A stretch of DNA of 6,466 nt from Sphingomonas paucimobilis (GCA_945860425.1 CAMAQU010000101.1:1-6466); one strand, 5' to 3'. Counted from the first letter of the stretch, positions 1 to 5,823 are shown. Notes: generated by a model not told the origin, from the sequence alone. Made by a program: numbers and translations.

Positions 1-506
1 GCATGACCTCAACGGTGGAAGGCCCATTTGGCAGCCAGCTGGTGGCTGCTGGAATGGTTTTGAACAATGAGATGACCGATTTCAGCCTTGCCCCGATGAG
101 GGAAGGGGTGCTTGTTGCCAATCGTCCACAGCCGGGCAAGCGGCCCGTATCGTCTATGTCGCCGACCATTGTCTATGGGCCGGATGGACAGCCCATTTTC
201 GCGGTTGGCGCAGCAGGGGGCAAGCGGATCATCATGCAAGTGGCCAAGACGCTGATCGCCCATCTAGATTGGGGGATGCGTGCACAGGCCGCGCTTGCCG
301 CACCCAATATCTATTTTAGCGGCGATGCCATTCTGATTGAAAGCGGGACACCCTTGGCGGCGCAGGCGGATGCCCTGACGCAGCTTGGTCATGTGGTGCG
401 CGTCAACCCGATTAGCCCATCCAAAGCCAATGCGGCGGAACGCACCACCTCTGGCTGGGTGGGGGCCGCTGACCCGCGCAGTGACGGTGTGGGCTTGAGT
501 GAGTGA
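1..506 (+). CDS. ggt: Gamma-glutamyltransferase, C-terminal part (5' end outside window)
   Basis: This is the end of a gamma-glutamyltransferase (glutathione hydrolase), an Ntn-hydrolase that removes or transfers the gamma-glutamyl group of glutathione, usually in the periplasm. The visible 167 residues match the small (catalytic) subunit. Counting from the ATG at base 3, they contain FGS (9-11), LNNEMTDFS (20-28, with the substrate-binding Asn and Asp), PGKRPVSSMSPT (44-55, with the Ser-Ser pair that holds the glutamyl group), the glycine-rich AVGAAGGKR loop (67-75) and the closing GAADPRSDG (154-162). The ATG at base 3 is internal: the family has the catalytic Thr and the large subunit upstream, so the real start lies left of the window. 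The stop is TGA at 504-506. The acyl-CoA synthetase gene follows in the same direction after a short gap. Family identity is secure; the exact physiological substrate is not visible. Confidence 0.93.
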   Translation, partial: MTSTVEGPFGSQLVAAGMVLNNEMTDFSLAPMREGVLVANRPQPGKRPVSSMSPTIVYGPDGQPIFAVGAAGGKRIIMQVAKTLIAHLDWGMRAQAALAAPNIYFSGDAILIESGTPLAAQADALTQLGHVVRVNPISPSKANAAERTTSGWVGAADPRSDGVGLSE

Positions 507-557
507 CCTAAACTCGGCAAAAGAAACTCAGGACCAATAATTTAGAACACTATGATC

Positions 558-562
558 GGGAG
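558..562 (+). promoter_or_regulatory. Ribosome binding site favouring the GTG start at 570
   Basis: GGGAG lies seven bases before the GTG at 570. The upstream in-frame ATG at 552 has no purine-rich site at a usable distance; the nearest AGGA is about 17 bases away. This site therefore decides for the GTG start, although it would lie within the coding frame if 552 were used. Confidence 0.55.
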
Positions 563-569
563 ACGCGGC

Positions 570-2363
570 GTGAGGGAGTTTGAACATTTCCCAAATTTGG
601 TGACAATGTTTTTCACCCGGGCAAAGGAACAGGGCGATGCGCCCTTTCTTTGGGCAAAGCATGAGGGCGCTTGGCAACCGATCAGCTGGGCCGAGGCCGC
701 GCATCAGGTTGCAGCCCTGGCCCAATCGCTCAAGTCTTTGGGGCTGGAACCGGGTGACCGGGTCATGCTGGTATCGGAGAACCGCCCTGAATGGTGCATT
801 GCCGATCTTGGCATCATGGCGGCAGGCTGCGTCACCGTGCCGACCTACACGACGAATATGGAGCGGGATCACCAGCATATCATCGAAGATTCCGGGGCCA
901 GCGCCATTATCGTGTCTACGCCCAAGCTGGCGCAATCGGTTATGCCCGCGGCCATCCGGGCCACGCGCACGCACCAGCTGATTGGGATAGAGCCGTTGCG
1001 GGTTGGTCAGTCCACGGGCGTGACAATTCAAAACTGGGCAGACCTTGTGTCTGGCCCGGCGGATGTCGATGCCTTTGCAGCCCATGCCGCCGCCAATTTC
1101 AAACGCGATGATCTGGCCTGCATCATTTACACCAGCGGGACGGGCGGCGCACCGCGTGGCGTGCGCCAGCATCATGGCGCGATCCTGTGTAATGTTGAAG
1201 GCTGTGCTGAAATTATTGCCGAGGATTTTGGATGGGATGACGAAGTCTTCCTGTCCTTCCTGCCCCTTAGCCATGCCTATGAACATACAGGCGGGCAGCA
1301 TTTCCCCATCGGTCTCGGCGCGCAGATCTATTATTCGGAAGGACTGGAAAAGCTCGCGTCCAATATTGAAGAAACACGTCCCACCCTCATGGTCGTTGTG
1401 CCGCGCCTATTTGAAGTGCTGCGCGCCCGGATTTTGAAGCAAATCGAAAAGCAAGGTGCGTTGCCGCAGGCATTGATGCGCCGCGCGCTTGCGCTGGGCG
1501 CAAAGGAATTGGCCGGCGGCCTCTCGCTTTGGGATCGGCCGTTAAATGCCGTCATCAACCGGACATTGCGGCCCAAAATTCAGCAACGCTTTGGTGGGCG
1601 GATGAAGGCCATGGTCTCTGGCGGGGCACCGCTGAACCCCGACATTGGCGTGTTCTTCCATGCAATGGGGCTGTCGATGCTGCAGGGCTATGGCCAGACC
1701 GAAGCTGCCCCCGTCATTTCCTGCAATCGTCCCAAGGCCGGGCTGAAAATGGATACGGTCGGCCCGCCGATGAAGAATGTTGAGGTCAAAATTGCTGAGG
1801 ATGGCGAAATCCTCGTGCGCGGTGAATTGGTGATGCATGGCTATTGGCGCAATGAGGCAGAGACGGCTCGTGTGCTTCAAAATGGCTGGCTGCACACCGG
1901 CGATATCGGCGAAATTGATGACAAGGGCCGCATCCGCATCACCGATCGCAAGAAGGACATCATCGTCAACGATAAGGGCGAGAATGTCAGTCCGCAAAAG
2001 GTGGAGGGGATGCTCACGCTCCAGCCCGAAATTTTCCAAGCGATGGTGTCAGGCGACAAGCGGCCCCATCTGGTCGGTCTTGTCGTGCCCGATCCAGAAT
2101 GGGCGGTGGAATGGGCGCAGGCCAATGGCGAGGAGTATGATCTGTCGGCACTGTGCGGCCTTCCCGCCTTTCGCAGTGCGGTCATGGCGGCGGTAGACCG
2201 AGTCAATGCGCAGGTTTCGGTCACGGAAAAAGTCCGCAAGATCACGCTGACACCCGATGCCTTTACCATCGACAATGAAATGCTGACGCCCAGTTTGAAG
2301 ATCAGGCGACATGTCATCCGCCAGACCTATGGGGACAGGCTGGACGCTTTGTACAAAGGCTAA
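570..2363 (+). CDS. Long-chain fatty acid--CoA ligase (AMP-forming)
   Basis: This is an adenylate-forming enzyme of the long-chain acyl-CoA synthetase group: it activates a fatty acid with ATP and CoA to acyl-CoA, feeding beta-oxidation or lipid synthesis. Numbered from the ATG at 552 (603 residues), it shows the P-loop YTSGTGGAPRGV (193-204), FLPLSHAYEH (236-245), GYGQTE (379-384), GEILVRGELVMHGYW (418-432), the hinge region HTGDIGEIDDKGRIRITDRKKD (448-469, with Asp451 and Arg466) and the C-terminal catalytic lysine context LTPSLKIRR (578-586, Lys583). All core motifs are intact and the length is normal. The P-loop has Gly where the textbook signature has the second Thr, and Arg in place of Lys; both are conservative variants. 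I place the start at GTG 570 (597 residues) because it has a good ribosome site; ATG 552 would add six residues. It follows ggt by about 60 bases and converges on a lipoprotein gene. Chain-length preference cannot be read from sequence. Confidence 0.93.
   Translation: MREFEHFPNLVTMFFTRAKEQGDAPFLWAKHEGAWQPISWAEAAHQVAALAQSLKSLGLEPGDRVMLVSENRPEWCIADLGIMAAGCVTVPTYTTNMERDHQHIIEDSGASAIIVSTPKLAQSVMPAAIRATRTHQLIGIEPLRVGQSTGVTIQNWADLVSGPADVDAFAAHAAANFKRDDLACIIYTSGTGGAPRGVRQHHGAILCNVEGCAEIIAEDFGWDDEVFLSFLPLSHAYEHTGGQHFPIGLGAQIYYSEGLEKLASNIEETRPTLMVVVPRLFEVLRARILKQIEKQGALPQALMRRALALGAKELAGGLSLWDRPLNAVINRTLRPKIQQRFGGRMKAMVSGGAPLNPDIGVFFHAMGLSMLQGYGQTEAAPVISCNRPKAGLKMDTVGPPMKNVEVKIAEDGEILVRGELVMHGYWRNEAETARVLQNGWLHTGDIGEIDDKGRIRITDRKKDIIVNDKGENVSPQKVEGMLTLQPEIFQAMVSGDKRPHLVGLVVPDPEWAVEWAQANGEEYDLSALCGLPAFRSAVMAAVDRVNAQVSVTEKVRKITLTPDAFTIDNEMLTPSLKIRRHVIRQTYGDRLDALYKG
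2347..2358. repeat. 12-bp perfect palindrome at the 3' end of the acyl-CoA synthetase gene
   Basis: CTTTGTACAAAG is its own reverse complement. It lies inside the last codons of the synthetase gene (encoding Leu-Tyr-Lys) and just past the stop of the opposing lipoprotein gene. As RNA it could form only about a 4-bp stem with a 4-base loop, and no U-tract follows on either strand, so it is not a convincing terminator. Confidence 0.4.
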
Positions 2364-2770
2364 GGTCGGGTGCGGCGATAAGGGATGAAGGGACCGAGCG
2401 CGCAAGAGCCGGTTTCAAACCCTGCGACGAGATCGGCCGTGCGGGCGATATCGCCCGCGCACATCTGGCTTGATGTTTGCCGGATGATCAATGCCTCCCC
2501 GCGGCCGACGCCCCGGCAAGAGCCGATTGTATCATTGCGGTAAATGAGATTGCGGCCCGCATGGAAGATCAGGCTGTGGTCGCCATAGGCTTCGGGCCCG
2601 CGCGCATCACGGCTCATCATGCAATTGACGGGCTTGCCGGCGGTGAATCCGGCCAGGTCAGCCTCCAGCCGTGCGGCCTCACGCGCTTGTATCTGAAGGC
2701 GCTTCTCGGTCGGCTGAAGAGTGCAGCCCGCGAGCGTGATCAACGCCAAGGGAAGGATTAGTCTGCGCAT
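2360..2770 (-). CDS. Small lipoprotein, function unknown
   Basis: This encodes a 136-residue protein with a lipoprotein signal peptide: two Arg after Met, the hydrophobic stretch LILPLALIT, and a lipobox LAGC with the lipidated Cys at 16. The mature protein would be anchored to a membrane facing the periplasm. A helix-like charged stretch follows (about 20-42), then a compact domain with Cys50, Cys85, Cys104 and Cys123, which could form two disulfides. The motif pattern (C near 50, HSLIFHAGRNLIYRND at 65-80, GSCALGPFIPY near the end) resembles small lipoproteins of unknown function seen in sphingomonads, possibly DUF6491-like; this is recall, not a search. The start is ATG 2770 with GGGAG seven bases upstream. 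It sits 20 bases after gloB and is probably the last gene of that operon. Its TAG stop (2360-2362) overlaps the TAA of the convergent synthetase gene. Confidence 0.85.
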   Translation of the reverse strand: MRRLILPLALITLAGCTLQPTEKRLQIQAREAARLEADLAGFTAGKPVNCMMSRDARGPEAYGDHSLIFHAGRNLIYRNDTIGSCRGVGRGEALIIRQTSSQMCAGDIARTADLVAGFETGSCALGPFIPYRRTRP

Positions 2771-2777
2771 TTTAATT

Positions 2778-2782
2778 CTCCC
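2778..2782 (-). promoter_or_regulatory. Ribosome binding site of the lipoprotein gene
   Basis: On the minus strand GGGAG lies seven bases before the ATG at 2770, within the 20-base gap after the gloB stop. It supports that start and shows that the lipoprotein can be translated independently of gloB. Confidence 0.6.
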
Positions 2783-2790
2783 GTCAGTAC

Positions 2791-3519
2791 TTATTGAAAA
2801 CTATCTTTGGCTGCCCGGCGTTCCGCCAGCTCCTGCGCGTTTTTTGCGCGCATGAAAGGGTTGGTCGCCTTTTCCAGAGAAATGCTGGTCGGTACGGTAG
2901 CGTCGCCGCGCGCGCGCGCGGCTTCCACGGCGTTCATCCGGGCAACAATATGTTCATTGTCCGGCTCTGCTACAAGCGCATAGCGGCCATTGGAGAGCGT
3001 ATATTCATGCGCGCACTAGACCGCCGTCTCATCGGGTAAAGCGGCGAGGCGTTGCATATTGTCGAACATTTGTTCGGCCGTGCCTTCAAATAATCGGCCA
3101 CAGCCCATGGCGAACAAGGTATCGCCGACAAAGACGGTTTTCTCGCTCGGCAGGTGATAGGCGATGTGCCCCGCGGTGTGCGCAGGAACGTCAATCACGT
3201 CGGCTGTAATTTTGCCAATCTTCACCTGATCCCCGCCAGTGACTTTATGATCCAATGTCGGGATGCGCTCCGCTTCGGCGGTGGGGCCGGAAATGGAACA
3301 ATTGGTTGCCGCCTTAATCTCCGCATTGCCGCCGACATGGTCGGGGTGCCAGTGCGTGTTCCAAATTTGGGTGATGCGCCAGCCGCGCTCGGCCGCCGCC
3401 TCCAACACAGGTTCGGCAACGGCGGGGTCGATCACGACTGTCTCTCCCGATGCAGCATCGTGCATCAGCCAGACATAATTGTCAGACAAAACGGGAATGC
3501 GGACGATTTCGACTGTCAT
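2791..3519 (-). pseudogene. gloB: Hydroxyacylglutathione hydrolase (glyoxalase II) interrupted by an in-frame amber codon
   Basis: Glyoxalase II is a cytosolic binuclear metallo-beta-lactamase-fold enzyme that hydrolyses S-D-lactoylglutathione to D-lactate and glutathione. From ATG 3519 (GAGGA seven bases upstream) the frame shows the metal motif THWHPDH (55-61), TAGH (115-118), VGD (131-133) and CGRLFEGTAEQM (140-151). At codon 168 (3016-3018) stands TAG. It is followed without frameshift by CAHEYTLSNGR, a DNE motif, VPTSI, NPFMRA and a natural TAA at 2791-2793. With the amber codon read as an amino acid the protein would be 242 residues, a normal family length. Homologues commonly have Tyr, Trp or Cys at this position, so a single base change could explain the stop. 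Termination gives a 167-residue product lacking the last metal-ligand His (171), the adjacent Tyr173 and the C-terminal helical glutathione-binding part, so it is probably inactive. Other explanations are a sequencing error or suppression. It lies between gloA and the lipoprotein gene. Confidence 0.9.
3016..3018 (-). other. gloB: Premature amber (TAG) codon in gloB
   Basis: The plus strand reads CTA, so the minus strand reads TAG, between codons for ETAV and CAHEYT. Both flanks belong to the same conserved glyoxalase II segment in the same frame, so this is a point nonsense codon and not the natural gene end. Confidence 0.95.
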
Positions 3520-3526
3520 GACCTTG

Positions 3527-3531
3527 TCCTC
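3527..3531 (-). promoter_or_regulatory. Ribosome binding site of gloB, overlapping the gloA stop
   Basis: GAGGA on the minus strand overlaps the gloA TGA stop (3530-3532) and lies seven bases before the gloB ATG. It fixes the gloB start and points to translational coupling of gloA and gloB. Confidence 0.65.
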
Positions 3532-3949
3532 ACCAATGGCCGATATTGGGCATGGAGGCCCAAGGTTCGGCAAGGGGCAGCGCATCGCCGTCTTGAAGCA
3601 GCTCGACCGAGATATTGTCAGGCGAGCGGACAAAGGCCATTCGGCCATCGCGCGGGGGACGGTTGATCGTCACGCCGCCCTCCATCAACCTCTGGCAGGT
3701 CTCATAAATATTGGACACGCTATAGGCGAGATGGCCGAAATTGCGCCCTTCGCCATAGCCGCTTTCATCCCAATTATGGGTGAGTTCAACTTGCGCCTCT
3801 TCATTCCCAGGGGCTGCAAGGAAGATGAGCGAGAACCGACCCGCTTCATAGTCAAAGCGCCGCAATTCCTGAAGACCAAGAAGGGAGAAGAACCGGATGG
3901 TCGCATCTGGATCAGATACGCGGATCATGGTGTGAAGATATTTGATCAC
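3530..3949 (-). CDS. gloA: Lactoylglutathione lyase (glyoxalase I)
   Basis: Glyoxalase I isomerises the hemithioacetal of methylglyoxal and glutathione to S-D-lactoylglutathione in the cytosol, the first step of methylglyoxal detoxification. The 139-residue protein has two VOC (beta-alpha-beta-beta-beta) modules. It carries the four metal ligands expected from the E. coli enzyme: His6 in YLHTMIRV, Glu55 in VELTHNW, His73 in FGHLAYSV and Glu116 in ISVELL. The short length without extra insertions fits the Ni/Co-type bacterial enzymes; that metal preference is inferred from the family. The start codon is GTG at 3949, supported by AAGGAG five bases upstream. It is the first gene of the probable gloA-gloB-lipoprotein operon and ends ten bases before gloB. 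The gene is intact, unlike gloB, so this copy of the pathway would produce lactoylglutathione without its usual hydrolase unless gloB is suppressed or duplicated elsewhere. Confidence 0.93.
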   Translation of the reverse strand: MIKYLHTMIRVSDPDATIRFFSLLGLQELRRFDYEAGRFSLIFLAAPGNEEAQVELTHNWDESGYGEGRNFGHLAYSVSNIYETCQRLMEGGVTINRPPRDGRMAFVRSPDNISVELLQDGDALPLAEPWASMPNIGHW

Positions 3950-3954
3950 CTCAA

Positions 3955-3960
3955 CTCCTT
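3955..3960 (-). promoter_or_regulatory. Strong ribosome binding site for the gloA GTG start
   Basis: AAGGAG on the minus strand lies five bases before the GTG at 3949. It makes the non-ATG start credible, and the conserved YLHTMIRV N-terminus begins right after it. Confidence 0.75.
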
Positions 3961-3991
3961 GGGCTCGGCGCGTCTGTGCGCACGATGACTA

Positions 3992-4003
3992 TTCATTGAT
4001 GAA
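3992..4003. repeat. Short inverted repeat upstream of gloA
   Basis: TTCAT and ATGAA arms of 5 bp are separated by TG. It lies about 45 bases upstream of the gloA start and could be half of an operator, but an arm this short can arise by chance. Confidence 0.3.
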
Positions 4004-4020
4004 CCGCAGAATAGGCGATC

Positions 4021-4032
4021 CCCAGATCTGGG
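4021..4032. repeat. 12-bp perfect palindrome upstream of gloA
   Basis: CCCAGATCTGGG reads the same on both strands. It has no loop and no U-tract, so it looks more like a dimeric protein-binding site than a terminator. It lies about 75 bases upstream of the gloA start, 29 bases centre to centre from the inverted repeat at 3992-4003. Confidence 0.4.
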
Positions 4033-4048
4033 AAAAGCACTTATATCA

Positions 4049-4069
4049 GCCAAGGCTCAGGGCTTTGGC
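4049..4069 (-). terminator. Weak hairpin at the stop codon of the TPR gene
   Basis: GCCAAAGC and GCCTTGGC can pair around a 5-base loop on the minus-strand transcript, with one A-C mismatch in an 8-bp stem. The hairpin spans the TGA stop at 4057-4059. The nearest U-run (four U) begins about 11 bases past the stem, so it is at best a weak terminator or an RNA-stabilising 3' hairpin. Confidence 0.25.
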
Positions 4070-4824
4070 GGTGTCGGCGCGGGGACTTCACCTCCAAATT
4101 GCTCCAGCGCCCTTTGCGCCGCTTTGCCTTGGGGGCTTTCCGGGGCCAATCGGGCGGCGGCTTCCCAAGCGGTTTGCGCGGCAGCGTCATGGCCCAATAG
4201 GGCTGCGATATTGCCAGCTTCCAGCGCGACAGAAGGGTCATCGGCCGCGCGTTTAACAGCCTCTCCAATATCCATTTGCGCACGACCAAGATCACCTGCC
4301 CGGCGCGCCAGTGTAGCGGATAAGAGCCAAGCCAGCGGATCTTCCGGCACAAGTTTGACCGCCATGTCGAGATCGGCCCGCGCCCGGATTGGGTCACCGA
4401 CTGCAACAAGTGCACGCGCACGATCAAGATGCGTCAAGCCTGCATCCGGGCCGGTCAGTGTCCCCAAAATAAGGGCTGCATCAAAATAGCCGCGCGCCCG
4501 CACCGCATCTCCGGCGGCAAGAGCGGCATTGCCCGCCTGCACCCAAATGCCCGCTGCCCGGCCATCCTTTGCGGTTTCTGAGGCATTGCCCGCCTGTTCA
4601 AAGGCGGTCATGGCAGAGGCCCATTTTTCTTGCGCTGCATAGGCCATGCCAAGGCATTGCCGCGCCAGCACATTGCCCCCGTCCACCCGCCAGCGCCCGG
4701 CAAAGGCAATGGCGGCGTCCGCATCGCTGCTGATCAGCGTGACACATTCCCGGAACATCGCTTCATCCGTCTGCACGACAGGGGGCGCAGAACTGGCAAG
4801 GGCAAAGGCAATAAGGATGCTCAC
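4057..4824 (-). CDS. TPR-repeat protein, probably exported
   Basis: This encodes a 255-residue alanine-rich protein built of tetratricopeptide-like helix pairs, at roughly 54-79, 93-119, 129-162, 164-197 and 199-229. It ends in a Pro-rich tail (APTPPKP). TPR solenoids bind other proteins; no catalytic motif is visible. The first 17 residues (SILIAFALASSAPP) are hydrophobic and end in a signal-peptidase-like Ala-Ser-Ser-Ala, but lack an N-terminal Lys/Arg, so export is plausible and not proven. Two cysteines (27 and 57) lie near the N-terminus. The start is GTG 4824, which shares four bases (GTGA) with the stop of the hydrolase gene, with GGAG five bases upstream; translation is therefore probably coupled. 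I do not recognise a specific family beyond TPR. A partner in the membrane or envelope is suggested only by its neighbours. Confidence 0.88.
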   Translation of the reverse strand: MSILIAFALASSAPPVVQTDEAMFRECVTLISSDADAAIAFAGRWRVDGGNVLARQCLGMAYAAQEKWASAMTAFEQAGNASETAKDGRAAGIWVQAGNAALAAGDAVRARGYFDAALILGTLTGPDAGLTHLDRARALVAVGDPIRARADLDMAVKLVPEDPLAWLLSATLARRAGDLGRAQMDIGEAVKRAADDPSVALEAGNIAALLGHDAAAQTAWEAAARLAPESPQGKAAQRALEQFGGEVPAPTPPKP

Positions 4825-5576
4825 AGGCTCTCCATCAATCTGGCAATAACGTCTGTCAGCAGTACAAGATCCGTGTCGCGTGACAAACGATGGTTACCAT
4901 CCTTGATCAGGTGAAGCTGCACATCGGCTGAACACAGCTGCTCTGTGATGCGCAGCGCAATCTCCCAAGGCACATCGGGGTCTTGCTGCCCTTGCAGCAG
5001 GCGCACCGGGCAATCGATCTCAATCGGCGTGTCGAGCAGACACAGGCTCTGGCCTGAGTGCCAAAAAGCGCGTGTGGTGACCATCGGCTCTGGTCCATAA
5101 TCGGACGGGCGCAACAGGCGGGCCTGCTGCTGGAGCAGCCCCTTTTCCACTTCACTAAAGCCCCATTGCGTAAAATCGGGCGCGGCTGCGATGCCGACCA
5201 TTCCGCGCACGCGCGCACCCAGATCGCGGGCCAGCAACAGGGCGAGCCACCCGCCCATGGAGGAACCAATCAGGACGATGGGGCCAGGGGCCAAGTGATC
5301 GATAACCAGTCGTGCATCATCGCGCCAGCTGGCAAGGGTTCCATCCTCAAATGCGCCCTCGCTTTCTCCACAGCCTGCATAGTCGAGACGCAGCAATGCA
5401 TGGCCGGTTTGCTCTGCCCATGCGTCGAGCGCGATGGCCTTGCTCCCCTGCATGTCCGATGCATAGCCCGGCAGAAAGACGAGAATGGGCCGATCTGCTC
5501 GGCCCGGCCTATGGCGCGCCGCGAGGTTCAGCCCATCGGCACGGCTGACCCAAATAGGCGCGGTCAAATCACCCAT
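4821..5576 (-). CDS. Alpha/beta hydrolase, ABHD10-like (serine esterase/thioesterase)
   Basis: This 251-residue alpha/beta-hydrolase closely resembles mammalian ABHD10 in motif order, from memory. It has FLPGYASDMQGSKA (34-47, oxyanion loop), LRLDYAGCGESEG (62-74), the nucleophile elbow GSSMGGW (104-110, Ser106), CLLDTPIEIDCPVRLLQG (179-196), QQDPDVPW (197-204, likely Asp199) and GNHRLS (227-232, His229). The Ser-Asp-His triad is complete. ABHD10 is described as a mitochondrial acyl-glucuronide esterase and protein depalmitoylase; bacterial homologues are largely uncharacterised, so the substrate is unknown. No signal peptide is seen, so it is probably cytosolic. The start is ATG 5576, 13 bases inside the end of the DUF6356-like gene. 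It has only a distant GAGG, so translation probably depends on coupling with that gene. The stop overlaps the TPR gene start. Confidence 0.92.
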   Translation of the reverse strand: MGDLTAPIWVSRADGLNLAARHRPGRADRPILVFLPGYASDMQGSKAIALDAWAEQTGHALLRLDYAGCGESEGAFEDGTLASWRDDARLVIDHLAPGPIVLIGSSMGGWLALLLARDLGARVRGMVGIAAAPDFTQWGFSEVEKGLLQQQARLLRPSDYGPEPMVTTRAFWHSGQSLCLLDTPIEIDCPVRLLQGQQDPDVPWEIALRITEQLCSADVQLHLIKDGNHRLSRDTDLVLLTDVIARLMESL

Positions 5577-5818
5577 TCGATGGTCATGGCCTCTATGGTG
5601 GCGGCCTGTTTTGCGCCGCGCTTTTCGACCATGATGTTATGGAGACGGCGGATCGTGTCGCTGCCGCTCGTCACGCACCAAGCGGGGACAATGGCGTGGA
5701 CCAGCGCCTTCATGCCCCCCCAGATCATCGCAAATCCAAAGCGGGCGGCGACGCCCATATGCTGGAAATAGCCTTCCTCAACTTCGGCTGGATGGTCGAG
5801 GAATAATGTGCGGATCAT
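5564..5818 (-). CDS. DUF6356-like small membrane protein
   Basis: This encodes an 84-residue protein beginning MIRTLFLDHPAEVEEGYFQHM, followed by an aromatic/hydrophobic helix (about 23-50: FGFAMIWGGMKALVHAIVPA) and a basic stretch containing TSGSDTIRRLHNIM. This layout, with the DHPA..V.EGY..H start and the VTSGS-type motif, matches small sphingomonad proteins filed as DUF6356, sometimes labelled capsule biosynthesis proteins without firm evidence; the assignment is from memory. One membrane segment is likely. The start is ATG 5818 with a near-perfect AGGAGG five bases upstream. It begins 20 bases after the transporter stop and overlaps the hydrolase gene by 13 bases. The function is unknown. 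Confidence 0.85.
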   Translation of the reverse strand: MIRTLFLDHPAEVEEGYFQHMGVAARFGFAMIWGGMKALVHAIVPAWCVTSGSDTIRRLHNIMVEKRGAKQAATIEAMTIEWVI

Positions 5819-5823
5819 GGGGC

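Larger units (their letters stand above)
3950..4056 (-). promoter_or_regulatory. Probable promoter/leader region of the gloA operon
   Basis: This 107-base gap is the only sizeable non-coding stretch upstream of gloA, so a promoter for the gloA-gloB-lipoprotein unit is expected here. I see no clear -35/-10 pair. It contains two short palindromes and the gloA ribosome site. Readthrough from the TPR gene upstream is also possible. Confidence 0.4.

Noticed and set aside
551..556. TATGAT as a -10 promoter element before the synthetase gene
   Set aside because: No matching -35 element lies at the right distance, and the hexamer overlaps the possible ATG start, so it is likely chance.
528..1301. 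Long minus-strand open frame (257 codons) opposite the acyl-CoA synthetase
   Set aside because: It lies fully antisense to a well-supported enzyme, its translation is rich in Arg/His/Cys without recognisable motifs, and it is explained by codon bias of the GC-rich real gene.
1542..2039. Minus-strand open frame of 165 codons opposite the synthetase
   Set aside because: It is antisense to the conserved adenylation motifs, with no ribosome site or family signature.
3016..3018. Pyrrolysine coding of the gloB TAG
   Set aside because: Pyrrolysine is known mainly from methylamine methyltransferases in particular archaea and bacteria. Nothing in this window supports it, and a point mutation from Tyr or Trp is simpler.
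2794..3039. Plus-strand open frame of 81 codons near the gloB 3' end
   Set aside because: It is the antisense shadow of the conserved gloB C-terminal coding segment that lies beyond the amber codon.
3520..3648. Longer gloB start at 3648
   Set aside because: It would overlap gloA by over 100 bases in another frame. The added residues do not resemble the family, and ATG 3519 has a proper ribosome site.
5058..5771. Plus-strand open frame of 237 codons opposite the hydrolase and DUF6356-like genes
   Set aside because: Both minus-strand genes have clear family motifs and ribosome sites; the plus-strand translation has none.
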